A stretch of DNA of 64,000 nucleotides from Blastococcus sp. MG754426. GTDB lineage: Bacteria > Actinomycetota > Actinomycetes > Mycobacteriales > Geodermatophilaceae. This document shows, in pieces, positions 25,321 through 34,476 of this stretch. The stretch is taken from NCBI RefSeq assembly GCF_021699055.1, contig NZ_SSXC01000011.1:1-64000 (forward strand), given 5' to 3'. The notes below the pieces were generated by a model. That model was given only the letters and a program-made list of their open reading frames with translations. It searched no databases and had not been told where the DNA came from. Position 1 is the stretch's first letter; each line of letters starts with the position of its first letter. Made by a program: the position numbers and the translations under genes.

Positions 25321-25860
25321 ATGAGCGGTATCGCGGTAGTTGACCAGCCCGTGGAGGACCGGGTGGTCGTGTGGCACGTCAGCGTCGGGGACGGCCTGGA
25401 GTCGACGATGGCCGGCGCCTGGGTGCTGCCGGCCGACGACGACCGGATCGATGGGCTCATCGCCGGGCGGCTCCTGGTGATCACGGAGGCGGCGGCCGGC
25501 CGATTCGGCGTGCGGGCTGATGCGGCGGCATTGGCCGCGGCCGTGCGGAGCGAGGTGGATGCGCTCGATCGAGCCTTCACCGCACACCTGGCGACGCTGC
25601 CGTCGTCCCGTCGTCAACTCGTCCGGCCAAGGTGGCCACGTGTCCCGACCACAGCCACTCCAGTGACCGCCGGGGATCCGGTCGCCTCTGGAGCGCTGAC
25701 CGTTGCCCGCTGGGTGTCGGACGTGCTCATCGCCTGGGGCAAGACCGAGGGTCTGCGTCTGGCACGCCCCTTCCTGCTCCAGCATGGTGGTGAGGCGCCC
25801 CGTGCCTACCCACCCGGCTGGCCGCAAGACGGGGCCGCGACGCCGGGTGCTGCGGTATGA
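25321..25860 (+). CDS. Hypothetical protein upstream of the exonuclease
   Basis: The 179-residue protein starts at ATG 25321, just after a GGGGGAC sequence, and ends by overlapping the next ATG (ATGA). It has an N-terminal beta-rich region (VVVWHVSVGDG), a central helix with regular Ala/Arg/Leu spacing, and a conserved-looking C-terminal segment VARWVSDVLIAWGKTEGLRLARPFLLQHGG. No family is recognised. Translational coupling to the DEDDh exonuclease suggests a complex or accessory role. Confidence 0.5.
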   Translation: MSGIAVVDQPVEDRVVVWHVSVGDGLESTMAGAWVLPADDDRIDGLIAGRLLVITEAAAGRFGVRADAAALAAAVRSEVDALDRAFTAHLATLPSSRRQLVRPRWPRVPTTATPVTAGDPVASGALTVARWVSDVLIAWGKTEGLRLARPFLLQHGGEAPRAYPPGWPQDGAATPGAAV

Positions 25861-27143
25861 GCGTCGCCGTCGTCGACCTGGAAACCACCGGGGTGTACCC
25901 GAGCGTCGATCGCGTCGTGGAGATCGGCGTCGTCCTGCTCGACGACGCCGGCGGCGTGGAGCACGAGTTCTGCACCGTGGTCGACCCGGGCCGGGACGTC
26001 GGCGCCACCTCGATCCACGGTATCCGCGCCTCCGACGTCGTCGGCGCTCCTCCGTTCGCCGAGGTGGCGCCCTACCTCGCTGCGTTGCTGTCCGGCCGAG
26101 TGGTCGTGGCCCACAACGCGCTGTTCGACCTGCGCTTCCTTGCGCGTGAGTTCGGCCGCGCCGGTCTGCCGATCGAGCTGTCACCCGCGCTGTGCACCAT
26201 GCGGCTCGCCGGGTTCTTCGACCGCTCGATGCGCTCGCTGGCGTCCGTCTGCGAGGCGCTGTCCATCGCGCACGAGCACGCGCACGCGGCACTGGAGGAC
26301 GCCCGCGTGACCGCGACCGCCCTCTGCCGCCTGCGCGAGCTGCTCGGTGACGAGGTGCTGACCGACGCCGCCCTGGCGGTGGACTTCGATGTCGACGGCA
26401 GCTACGTGCGCTCCGGTGGGGTGTCCACACGGGAGTGGGCGACTCTGCTGGCCGAGGTGTCGGTGAGCCGACGACCGTTCCTGGATCCCTGCCGCAGCGT
26501 GACCCGATCCCGAGCGGCGGCGGCGCGTTCCGAGCGGGACAGCTACCTGCCCAACCTCGTCTCGGCGCTGCCCGACCTGGCCGCCGCTCCGGCGACCATG
26601 GCGCCATACCTGGCAGTGCTCGATCAGGTCCTCGAAGACCGCCTGGTGAGCGTGAGCGAGGCGGATCAGCTCCTGACGCTGGCCGGTGAGCTCGGCTGCG
26701 GGCCCGGCCACGTACAGGCCGCACACCGGTTGTACCTCGACGCTTTGGCTACTGTCGCGCTCGCCGACGACGTAGTTACCGAGGCCGAGCGTTCCGACCT
26801 CGACCGGGTCGCCGTCCTGCTGGGGATGCGGCCCGACGACGTCGACACGGCGCTGACCATGGTCCGGTCCGGTGCGCGGGTGTCGCTTCCGCGCAGTGTG
26901 CGGGGCCTGTCGCCGGGCGACACGATCGTCTTCACCGGAGAGATGTCCCGCCCGCGGTCAGCGTTCGTGGAAGCCGCGCGCGCCGCCGGCCTCGAGCCGA
27001 TGAACGCGGTCTCGGGCAGGACCGATGTGCTTGTGTGCGCCGATCCCGAGTCGCAATCCGGGAAGGCGCGAAAGGCCCGCGCGCTGGGCGTGCGGGTGAT
27101 CGGCGAGGCGGCGTTCTGGGAGTCCGTCGGCCACCCGGGTTGA
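25857..27143 (+). CDS. DEDDh 3'-5' exonuclease with TerB-like and BRCT domains
   Basis: The 428-residue protein begins with a DnaQ-type exonuclease: VDLETTG (6-12), the AHNALFDLRFL segment near 84, and HAHAALEDAR near 140, giving the four acidic residues and the His. A middle helical domain (about 255-330) contains ADDVVTEAERSDL, resembling TerB-like domains. The C-terminal ~80 residues are a BRCT domain (DTIVFTGEMSRPR...), as in NAD-dependent ligases and replication factors. The combination suggests trimming of DNA ends at nicks or damage sites. Its ATG overlaps the stop of the preceding gene, and 22 bases separate it from the SMC-like gene. Confidence 0.8.
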   Translation: MSVAVVDLETTGVYPSVDRVVEIGVVLLDDAGGVEHEFCTVVDPGRDVGATSIHGIRASDVVGAPPFAEVAPYLAALLSGRVVVAHNALFDLRFLAREFGRAGLPIELSPALCTMRLAGFFDRSMRSLASVCEALSIAHEHAHAALEDARVTATALCRLRELLGDEVLTDAALAVDFDVDGSYVRSGGVSTREWATLLAEVSVSRRPFLDPCRSVTRSRAAAARSERDSYLPNLVSALPDLAAAPATMAPYLAVLDQVLEDRLVSVSEADQLLTLAGELGCGPGHVQAAHRLYLDALATVALADDVVTEAERSDLDRVAVLLGMRPDDVDTALTMVRSGARVSLPRSVRGLSPGDTIVFTGEMSRPRSAFVEAARAAGLEPMNAVSGRTDVLVCADPESQSGKARKARALGVRVIGEAAFWESVGHPG

Positions 27144-27165
27144 CCCGCACATGGAAGGGATCAGC

Positions 27166-29631
27166 ATGTCCGTGAGCACGGGGGACGACGGGCTGCACGA
27201 GCGGCTCTCGCAACGGGTCGACCAGTCCGTGCTGTCCGAGGCGGCCAAGCTCCTGGTCCTCAGCGCGTTCTGGGGGGATGACGAGTTCCGGGCGGCCCTC
27301 GACGGGGCGGTCGGCGAGAAGGCCGCGGTGGGCACGGTCGAGCCGGCCGACGTCCCGGGGACCTACCTCCGGTCGGTCACCGTCACCGGCTTTCGCGGAA
27401 TCGGACCGCAGACGAGCTTGGAGCTGCAGCCCGGCCCGGGCCTCACCCTCGTCGTGGGCCGCAACGGATCGGGCAAGTCGAGCTTCGCCGAGGCGGCCGA
27501 GATTGCCCTGACCGGCACCAACGCGCGCTGGCGGGACCGCTCGTCGGTGTGGCGTGAGGGCTGGCGCAACCTGCATCGCGGCGACGCGCAGCCCTCGGTG
27601 CAGGTGGACCTGCACGTGGACGGCGAGCCCGGCACGACGCGGGTAGCCCGGGAGTGGGACTCCGACGACGTGGACGCCTCGAGGGTGTGGGCGCAGCGGC
27701 AGGGGGCACGCCGGGAGTACGGCGAGCTGGGCTGGGACGACGCATTGACTGCCTACCGGCCGTTCCTCTCCTACTCCGAGTTGGGCTCCGTGCTGGGCCG
27801 CCCGTCGGACCTCTACGACGCGCTCTTCCGCATCCTCGGGCTGCAGAAGGTGTCCGACGCCCAGGAGCGGCTGCACCGCGCGTTCACCGAGCTGGATAAC
27901 CGGCGCAAGGAGTGCGCCACCGAAGGCAAGGAGTTGCTGGCCGCGCTGCGCGCTACCGACGATGAGCGCGCCGCGCGAGCTGCCGAAGCACTCGGCGGGC
28001 GGATGCCGGACGTCGACGTCGTCGCCGACGTGCTCCGAGGTGAGCCGGCACCGGCCGGCGACCTGGCCGTGCTGAAGGGATGGGCCGACCTGACCCCTCC
28101 GGACCCTGCCGCGGCCCTCCGTGCGGCCGAGGACCTCGACGCCGCCAATGGCGCCGTACAGGATCTATCCGGCGGCGACAGCGAACAGGCGCGGCGTCTG
28201 GTCGGGCTGCTCCAGCAGGCGCTCGACCACGCCGACCACACCGCGGACGCCGACTGCCCGGTGTGTGGCGCGCCGGGTCGGATCGACGACGCCTGGCGTG
28301 CGGCCACCGCCGAGCAGCTCACCCGCCTGCGCGAGCAGGCGGCGGCCGCCGAGCGGGCCTACGCCACGCTCCGCACCGCCCGCGCCGCGGTCCAGGCGCT
28401 CGCGGCTACCGCACCCGCAGTGCTGCTACAGGCGTCCCCGCCCGACCTCGATGGGGCCGACCTGCACGTCCGCTGGTCTGCGTGGACCGCGGCCACCCGG
28501 GCCGACGACCCGGCGACCGCGGTGACCGCCCTGCGCAACGACACCGCAGCCCTTGCCGAGCTGGTGAACGCAGCTGCCGCGGCTGCCGGTGCGGAACTCC
28601 GGCGCCGCCAGGACGCCTGGCAGCCCCTGGCCGAGCGATTGAGCGCGCACCTGCCGCGGGCCCGCGAGGTGTCCGCGCAGGCGCAGCTGCGGGCCGACCT
28701 GAAAGCCGCCCGCGACTGGCTGAAGGGCCAGGCCGACGACCTCCGCGATGAGGGCCTACGGCCGATCGCCGACCATGCCGCCGACGTCTGGCAGCAGCTG
28801 CGCCAGGAGAGCAACGTCGACCTGGGGCCCGTGCGGCTGGAGGGCGCGAAGACTCGGCGGCGGGTCGAGCTCGACGTCACCGTCGACGGCGACCCGGGCG
28901 CGGCTCTCGGGGTGATGAGCCAGGGCGAGCTGCACGCCCTTGGCCTCGCGCTCTTCCTACCCCGGGCCATGCTCGACCAGAGCCCGTTCCGCTTCGTCGT
29001 GATCGACGACCCCGTGCAGGCCATGGACCCGTCGAAGGTCGACGGGCTCGCCCGCGTGCTGGCCGGCGCCGCGCGCACCCACCAGGTCGTCGTCTTCACC
29101 CACGACGACCGGCTCCCGGACGCAGTCCGCCGGCTCCAACTCCCGGCGACCATCTGGGAGGTCGTTCGCCGCGAACGCAGCGTCGTCGAGCTGGCGCAGT
29201 CCGACCACCCCGTGACCCGCTACCTCGACGACGCCCGAGCCGTCGCCCGTACCGACAGCCTCACCGATGCGGCGAAGAACCGGGTGGTCGCCGGCTTCTG
29301 CCGGAGTGCCCTGGAGGCCGCCTGTCACGACGCCGTGCGACGGCGGCGGCTCGGCCGCGGCGACCGGCACGCCGACGTCGAGGCCGCACTGACCGGCGTG
29401 AGCACGCTGACGGCTATCACGGCGCTCGCCGTCTTCGACGATTCCGGCAGGGGCGGCGAGGTCCTGGGGCACTACAACAAGCGTCTGGGCCGGTGGGCGG
29501 GCGACGTGCACCAGGCCTGCAACAAGGGCGTGCATGGTGGGGGAGCGTTCGACGCCGTCGACCTGGTGGAGAAGACGCAGCGGATGGCCGATTACCTCCT
29601 TGCCGCCAGCCCCGCCGCGGCCGTCCCGTGA
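27166..29631 (+). CDS. SMC/RecF-like AAA ATPase with zinc hook
   Basis: The 821-residue protein has an ABC-type ATPase head split by a long helical region. Walker A GRNGSGKS lies near 100, CPVC (about 365) at the tip forms a zinc hook as in Rad50, the signature MSQGEL is near 584, and Walker B FVVIDDPVQAMDP lies near 610-622. The last ~170 residues form an extra helical domain (AAKNRVVAGFCRSALEAACHD onward) that is not part of canonical Rad50 or RecN. ATG 27166 is preferred over 27151 because AAGGGA precedes it. Such ATPases occur in Lamassu, Septu and related defence systems; the specific type is not clear. Confidence 0.78.
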   Translation: MSVSTGDDGLHERLSQRVDQSVLSEAAKLLVLSAFWGDDEFRAALDGAVGEKAAVGTVEPADVPGTYLRSVTVTGFRGIGPQTSLELQPGPGLTLVVGRNGSGKSSFAEAAEIALTGTNARWRDRSSVWREGWRNLHRGDAQPSVQVDLHVDGEPGTTRVAREWDSDDVDASRVWAQRQGARREYGELGWDDALTAYRPFLSYSELGSVLGRPSDLYDALFRILGLQKVSDAQERLHRAFTELDNRRKECATEGKELLAALRATDDERAARAAEALGGRMPDVDVVADVLRGEPAPAGDLAVLKGWADLTPPDPAAALRAAEDLDAANGAVQDLSGGDSEQARRLVGLLQQALDHADHTADADCPVCGAPGRIDDAWRAATAEQLTRLREQAAAAERAYATLRTARAAVQALAATAPAVLLQASPPDLDGADLHVRWSAWTAATRADDPATAVTALRNDTAALAELVNAAAAAAGAELRRRQDAWQPLAERLSAHLPRAREVSAQAQLRADLKAARDWLKGQADDLRDEGLRPIADHAADVWQQLRQESNVDLGPVRLEGAKTRRRVELDVTVDGDPGAALGVMSQGELHALGLALFLPRAMLDQSPFRFVVIDDPVQAMDPSKVDGLARVLAGAARTHQVVVFTHDDRLPDAVRRLQLPATIWEVVRRERSVVELAQSDHPVTRYLDDARAVARTDSLTDAAKNRVVAGFCRSALEAACHDAVRRRRLGRGDRHADVEAALTGVSTLTAITALAVFDDSGRGGEVLGHYNKRLGRWAGDVHQACNKGVHGGGAFDAVDLVEKTQRMADYLLAASPAAAVP

Positions 29632-30050
29632 GCGAAGCGGAGGACTTGCTCGCCCAGGCCGACCACCTGCTGGTCACCGGGGGCCCGGCCGCCCGCGGCT
29701 GGTGGCCGCGGACTGCCGCCTTTCTGATCCGCGCCGCCCTGGAGGAGGAGCTCCGTGACTTCTGGGACCGCACCGAGCCGGGCACGGCAGAGGCGTCGAT
29801 GCGGGCGCAACTGCTCGTGCTCGCCACGACGGCATCGCCCGGAGCCGAGACGGCGCGGGACGCCGCGGCGACCTGGCACGCCCTGAGCCGGGCCTGCCAT
29901 CACCACCCCTACGAGCTGGCACCGACGGCCGCCGAACTACGGACCTGGCACACCGCTGTATCCGGGCTCAGCGCCGTGCTGCAGGCGGGCGACATCGGAG
30001 CGGATGCGCAGAGACCGTCAGAAGGTGGCTATGGCCAGATCAATCCGTGA
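29628..30050 (+). CDS. Small helical partner of the SMC-like ATPase
   Basis: The 140-residue protein starts at a GTG overlapping the ATPase stop (GTGA). It is helical, with Trp-rich ARGWWPRTAAFLIRAALEEELRDFWD (about residues 19-44) and CHHHPYELAPTAAELRTWH later. This pattern resembles HEPN-like or small accessory subunits encoded beside defence ATPases. It has no known catalytic signature. Tight overlap implies stoichiometric production with the ATPase. Confidence 0.55.
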   Translation: MSEAEDLLAQADHLLVTGGPAARGWWPRTAAFLIRAALEEELRDFWDRTEPGTAEASMRAQLLVLATTASPGAETARDAAATWHALSRACHHHPYELAPTAAELRTWHTAVSGLSAVLQAGDIGADAQRPSEGGYGQINP

Positions 30051-30594
30051 GTGGTTCGCCGACCGCGAGTCGGGGTCACTCGATGACGCCCTGGACGACG
30101 AGGTCGTCGAGCGGCAGGCCCCCTGGGATGTTGCGGCCCTCCGCGGCGCCCCACCGCGGGCTACGGAGCGCCGCCGCACCCCTTCCCGGCGAGTCGTCGC
30201 TGGCGTGGCCAAAAGGACCGCCATGGGTCGGGGCCGGGCACCAACCACGGTGCCCGTCGCGACGCCCGTAACCAAGTCCGCCGGCTCCGAGCCGGTCCTG
30301 CCCCGCGCGTTGCGCGAGCGGATCACGGTGGCCATCCGGCTCCACCCTGGCCAGGGGGCGCGACGGGTGGCTGCAGCATTGCGCGCCGCGGGGGCGGAGG
30401 TGACCAAGGCTCAGGTCGCCGCAGTCCTGCGCGATCTGGCCGCCCAGAGCAACGGGGCATCGCCGGCGGCACGCGCAAGGCGGGCGCCACGAGACGCCGG
30501 TCCCTGCAAGACTCCGCGCCCAGCCCCGGCGACACCGCTGTGCGGCTCGTGCGGAATGCGCGTGAGCGTTCTGGGCATGTGCCGCTGTTCGTAG
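30031..30594 (+). CDS. Hypothetical basic protein with C-terminal cysteine knuckle
   Basis: The 187-residue protein starts at ATG 30031, inside the end of the preceding gene, after AAGGTGG. It has an acidic N-terminus (SIREWFADRESGSLDDALDDE), a basic disordered middle, a helical segment LPRALRERITVAIRLHPGQGARRVAAAL that may be a winged-helix-like DNA-binding region, and a terminal CGSCGMRVSVLGMCRC with four Cys suited to bind zinc. The layout suggests a nucleic-acid-binding protein, possibly a regulator or relaxase accessory because the relaxase gene follows. The function is unassigned. Confidence 0.5.
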   Translation: MARSIREWFADRESGSLDDALDDEVVERQAPWDVAALRGAPPRATERRRTPSRRVVAGVAKRTAMGRGRAPTTVPVATPVTKSAGSEPVLPRALRERITVAIRLHPGQGARRVAAALRAAGAEVTKAQVAAVLRDLAAQSNGASPAARARRAPRDAGPCKTPRPAPATPLCGSCGMRVSVLGMCRCS

Positions 30595-30883
30595 GACATC
30601 CGCACACCTGTGCGCTAACTCGTACATCTTGAGCGGCCCACAACCACTGACTACTTCCCTGCCCACGCTTCGGGAGCCGACGATGGATAACGAGATTCAG
30701 CTCCGTTTTCCATCGTTATTCAACCACTTGGCATCTACTGTCGAAAAGTCGACGACCCAAGCTTTTTCACGCTCCCTGAGTCTTCACTAAGAGACGGCAC
30801 GAATGCTACCTTCGGAGGTAGCTCGGGCCCCGCTTCGCGGGGCCCAGTGGCGTTTCTAGGGGTGACGTGTTGGCCATTATTGG
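30595..30883. other. AT-richer intergenic region upstream of the relaxase
   Basis: No gene is seen. Base composition is clearly lower in GC than the surroundings between about 30610 and 30800. CGATGG (30680s) and CCATCG (30710s) form a loose inverted repeat. The two hairpins listed separately lie at the end, next to the relaxase start. This is the expected place for an origin of transfer. Confidence 0.45.
30805..30845. other. Tandem perfect hairpins, candidate oriT (or terminator)
   Basis: GCTACCT (30805-30811) pairs with AGGTAGC (30816-30822) around TCGG. Two bases later GGGCCCCGC (30825-30833) pairs with GCGGGGCCC (30837-30845) around TTC. They stand 39 bases before the relaxase GTG. MobF relaxases usually act on hairpin-flanked nick sites beside their own gene. 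A terminator for the upstream gene is the alternative, although no T-run follows. Confidence 0.4.
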
Positions 30884-33800
30884 GTGGCGTTGAAAATGCA
30901 TGGGGGAATGAAGGTGTACGTCGGTGACCCGGCGGCGGCCCGCGCCTATGTGGAAGCCGACCGGGGTCGGGTCGACGACTACTACCTGGCCGAGGGCACC
31001 GGGTTCGCCCGCCGGTTCACGGCCACCGACGGCCGCGTGGCCGAGCTGGTCCCGCTGACCGGCGACACCTACGAGACCTGGGTCGCCGGCCGCGACCCTG
31101 AGACCGGCCAGCCGCGGGGGCGGCTGCGCGATGACGACCGGGCGGTGCGGTTCGTGGAGGTGGTGGTCAACGGCCCGAAGACCTGGTCGCTTGCCGCCGC
31201 GTTGCATCCGGACATCGCGAGGGCGTACGAGGCGGCGCAGGACCGCGCCGCCGAGGAGATCATCACCTGGCTCTCGCAGCACGCCACCACCCGGGTCGGG
31301 CCGCGGGGCGGGCAGGTGCAGGTGCCGCTGGAGGTGCTGGAGGCGGTGACGGTGCGGCACTACACCTCCCGGGCGGAGGATCCGCACTGGCATCTGCACC
31401 TGCAGCTGCTGTCCCGGGTGTTCGCCGCGGGGAAATGGCGTGGCCTGCACACCGTCGGGGTCCGCGACTCGCTCGGGGCGATCAACGGCATCGGGCACGC
31501 GGCGATGGCGTGTGACCCGGAATTGAACGCCGCGTTCGCCGCGCACGGCTACACGAAGGACGCTACTGGAGAAATACTGGAGCTCGCCGACTATGTCGGC
31601 CCGTTCAGCGCGCGGAACGCGCAGATCGCCGGGAATGTGGACCGCTACGAACGGGAATGGGCAACCGCGCACCCCGGTGAACGCCCCGGCCCAGCGCTGC
31701 GCCGCGCGTGGGACGCCCGCGCCTGGGCCGACGGCCGCCCGGACAAGGTCACCCCACAGCCGGGGACGAACCAGAAGGAACGGTGGCGGAGGCAGCTGTC
31801 CGGGCTCGGCTACCGCGACCCGGCCGGTCCCGTTGACCTGACGCCCACCCCGATCGGCGCCCTCGATCGAGACGAGCTGGTGCAGCGCGCGCTGGCCCGG
31901 CTGGCGGCGGTTCGGTCGGCGTGGAACGCCGCCGACATCCGCGGCGAGGTGGAGCGGCTGATCGCCGCCGCGGGTGTCGTCGCCGAGGCCGGGGTGCGCA
32001 TCGAGCTGGCCGAGGACCTCACCGCCCGCGCGATGGACCGCTGCGTGCCGTTGCTGGACCGCGACGGGGTGCCCGAGCACATCCGCGCTTGGACCTCGCA
32101 GGCGGTCCTGGACGTCGAGGCCGACCTGACCACCCGGCTCGCCGCCCGCGCCGCGCACGGCGTGCCGGACACCGCCCTGTCGCTCCCGGTCGAGCGCGCG
32201 GCCACCACCGGCCGGCTGGATGCCGGCCAAGCCGCGGCGGTCGCCGCGCTCGCCGGCGACCGGCCCCTGGTGGTGGTCGAGGGCGCCGCGGGGGCGGGCA
32301 AGACCACCACGCTTGCCGCCACCCGCGACCTGCTCGAGGCGCAGGGCCGCCGGCTCGTGGTCGTGACCCCCACGCGGAAGGCGGCCAAGGTGGCCGCCGG
32401 CGAGGTGGGTGCGGTCGCCGGTTCGGCTGCGTCCCTGGCCTTCGGGCACGGCTGGCGCTGGAACGACGAGGGGCGTTGGACCCGGCTCACCGTGGGCGAG
32501 GTCGACCCGGCGACCGGCCGGGTCTACGCCGGGCCGAGCGAGGCGGCACGGCTGCGGCCCGGGGATCTGCTGCTGGTGGACGAGGCCGGGATGCTCGATC
32601 AGGACACGGCCCGCGCCCTGCTCACCGTCGCCGACGAGTGCCAGGTCCGGGTGGCGCTGCTCGGCGACCGCCACCAGCTACCCGCGGTCGGCCGCGGCGG
32701 CGTCCTGGACCTCGCCCTCGGCCAGGCCGACCCGGCGGCGCACCTGACACTCGACGCGGTGCACCGCTTCACCCGCACCGACCAGGAGGGCCACACAACA
32801 CCCGACACCGGCTACGCCGACCTGACACTGGCCATGCGCACCGGCGAGGACCCCGGCGCCGTCTTCGACGCCCTCCTCGCCCGCGGCCACATCCAGCTGC
32901 ACCCCGACGCCGCCGCGCTGCAGGAGGAACTGGCCGCCACCGCCGCCGAGTCCTATGCCGAAGCCCGCCAGGTGGCCGTGGTGGTGGACACCCGCCAACA
33001 GACCGCCGAGTTCAACAACGCCATCCGCGAACGGCTGGTCGCCGCCGGCCGGGTCGACGACCGAACGGTGGCCGTCACCGGTGCCGGGGAACGGATCGGC
33101 GCCGGGGACCGAATCGCCACCCGGCGAAACGACCGCCACCTCGACGTCGCCAACCGCGATGTCTGGCTGGTCACCGCCGTCGGCCGCCGCGGCGGGCTGC
33201 TCGTCACCCCCGCTGTCACCCCCACCGGCACCGTTCCCGGTGACGGGTCCGGCGGTGTCACCCCTGCCGGCCCAGGGACCCGGGTACTGCCCGCGGACTA
33301 CGTCACCGAGCACGTCGAGCTCGCCTACGCGTCGACCGCGTACGGCGTGCAGGGCGACACTGTCAGGGCAGCGCACGTGGTGGTCGGCGACCAGACCGGC
33401 GCCTCCTCCTGCTACGTCGGGATGACCCGCGGCCGAACGGCGAACACTGCCCACCTCGTCGCCGCCGACGCCGACGAGGCGCGGGAGCAGTGGATGGCAG
33501 TGTTCGGGCGCGACCGCGCCGACCTCGGACCCGGCCACGCCGCGCAGCTCGCCGCCGCCGAAGCCGCCCGCTACGCCCAACCCCGCCCGCTCGACCAGGT
33601 GCTCACCGAGCTGCGCGAGGCGTGGACGGTCGAGCAGCGCTGCCTGGACCAGGTGAACATCCTGCAGCCACAGCACGACACGCTGCGCGCAGCCGCCGCG
33701 CTCCAGACCGCCCACAAGTTCACTCGGGTCGGTGCGCTCGGCCGCACTCCGGGCCCCGCCGAGCGGCTGGTCGACGTCGACCGGGACATCGCGGCCGCCG

Positions 33801-34045
33801 AACACGAGCTGGCCGGCGCGCGGGAACGCATCGCCGCGCTGTTGGCCGACCCGACCCTGCTGGACCAGCCCGCCGATCGGCTCATCGCAGAACGCAACGC
33901 GTGGCGCGCCCGAGACGCCGGCCGCCGCCAGTTCCCGGCAGCCCTGCGACCGGCCGCCGTCGACCCCGGCGTACCGCGGCCGGAGTCCGAGCGCCGCGGG
34001 CCCTCCCTCACCCGGGGCAGCGCCGCCCCCGGCCTCGGGCGATGA
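30884..34045 (+). CDS. MobF-type conjugative relaxase with helicase domain (TraA/TrwC-like)
   Basis: The 1053-residue protein has an N-terminal TrwC relaxase domain (residues ~1-320) with the paired-Tyr region DDYYLAEGTGFARR near 30-43 and the metal-binding HWHLHLQLL cluster near 170. A C-terminal SF1B helicase follows, with Walker A GAAGAGKTTTL near 470, DEAGMLDQ near 565 and GDRHQLPAVGRGG. It would nick and unwind the element at oriT for transfer. The GTG at 30884 fits the usual MobF N-terminus (ALKMHGGMKVY). The element lacks the coupling protein these relaxases need, so it must use another element's machinery. Confidence 0.9.
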   Translation: MALKMHGGMKVYVGDPAAARAYVEADRGRVDDYYLAEGTGFARRFTATDGRVAELVPLTGDTYETWVAGRDPETGQPRGRLRDDDRAVRFVEVVVNGPKTWSLAAALHPDIARAYEAAQDRAAEEIITWLSQHATTRVGPRGGQVQVPLEVLEAVTVRHYTSRAEDPHWHLHLQLLSRVFAAGKWRGLHTVGVRDSLGAINGIGHAAMACDPELNAAFAAHGYTKDATGEILELADYVGPFSARNAQIAGNVDRYEREWATAHPGERPGPALRRAWDARAWADGRPDKVTPQPGTNQKERWRRQLSGLGYRDPAGPVDLTPTPIGALDRDELVQRALARLAAVRSAWNAADIRGEVERLIAAAGVVAEAGVRIELAEDLTARAMDRCVPLLDRDGVPEHIRAWTSQAVLDVEADLTTRLAARAAHGVPDTALSLPVERAATTGRLDAGQAAAVAALAGDRPLVVVEGAAGAGKTTTLAATRDLLEAQGRRLVVVTPTRKAAKVAAGEVGAVAGSAASLAFGHGWRWNDEGRWTRLTVGEVDPATGRVYAGPSEAARLRPGDLLLVDEAGMLDQDTARALLTVADECQVRVALLGDRHQLPAVGRGGVLDLALGQADPAAHLTLDAVHRFTRTDQEGHTTPDTGYADLTLAMRTGEDPGAVFDALLARGHIQLHPDAAALQEELAATAAESYAEARQVAVVVDTRQQTAEFNNAIRERLVAAGRVDDRTVAVTGAGERIGAGDRIATRRNDRHLDVANRDVWLVTAVGRRGGLLVTPAVTPTGTVPGDGSGGVTPAGPGTRVLPADYVTEHVELAYASTAYGVQGDTVRAAHVVVGDQTGASSCYVGMTRGRTANTAHLVAADADEAREQWMAVFGRDRADLGPGHAAQLAAAEAARYAQPRPLDQVLTELREAWTVEQRCLDQVNILQPQHDTLRAAAALQTAHKFTRVGALGRTPGPAERLVDVDRDIAAAEHELAGARERIAALLADPTLLDQPADRLIAERNAWRARDAGRRQFPAALRPAAVDPGVPRPESERRGPSLTRGSAAPGLGR

Positions 34046-34178
34046 GTCGCACCGGACGACTGCAGACCAACTGGAGAATCCCGGCAGGATCTTGCGGTCG
34101 GCTGTCACCAATGGGCTTCGTTTGGCGCCTTCTACAGGTGACGGGGCCCAGCCCATCCGACCACGACCGGAGCCGACC

Positions 34179-34391
34179 ATGACCTACCATCCCGCCGGCC
34201 GCGAACCCGAGCTGCTCACCATCACCGAAGCGGCCGACCTCCTCCGTGCGCCGGTCGCCACCCTGCGGTACTGGCGCCACCTGGGCACCGGCCCCCGCAG
34301 CTTCCGCCTCGGCCGCCGCGTCCTGTACCGCACCGACGACCTCCACGCCTGGATCGCGCAACAGCGCGCCCAGGCCCTCGACCGTCGATGA
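34179..34391 (+). CDS. xis: Excisionase-like helix-turn-helix protein
   Basis: The 70-residue protein has the MerR/excisionase-type winged helix: LLTITEAADLLRAPVATLRYW (about residues 12-32) followed by RSFRLGRRVLYRTDDLHAWI. It is encoded 85 bases before the integrase on the same strand, the classic xis-int arrangement of actinobacterial integrative elements. It would bend DNA at the attachment sites and favour excision. The ATG at 34179 has no strong ribosome-binding site. Confidence 0.8.
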   Translation: MTYHPAGREPELLTITEAADLLRAPVATLRYWRHLGTGPRSFRLGRRVLYRTDDLHAWIAQQRAQALDRR

Positions 34392-34476
34392 GCGGGCGTC
34401 ATCCACAGGCGTGCCGGCCTCCCCAGAAACTCGAGACGACGTTGACCCGGGGAGCCGTCGTGGGCACGGTCATTTG

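Noticed and set aside
22395-29631. Gabija system (GajA/GajB)
   Set aside because: The ATPase has a zinc hook and no visible TOPRIM domain, and the helicase carries a C-terminal nuclease, unlike GajB; the genes are also on opposite strands.
30884-34045. Complete integrative conjugative element
   Set aside because: There is no VirD4/TraG-type coupling protein, FtsK-like Tra protein or secretion genes inside the repeats, so mobilizable is the better term.
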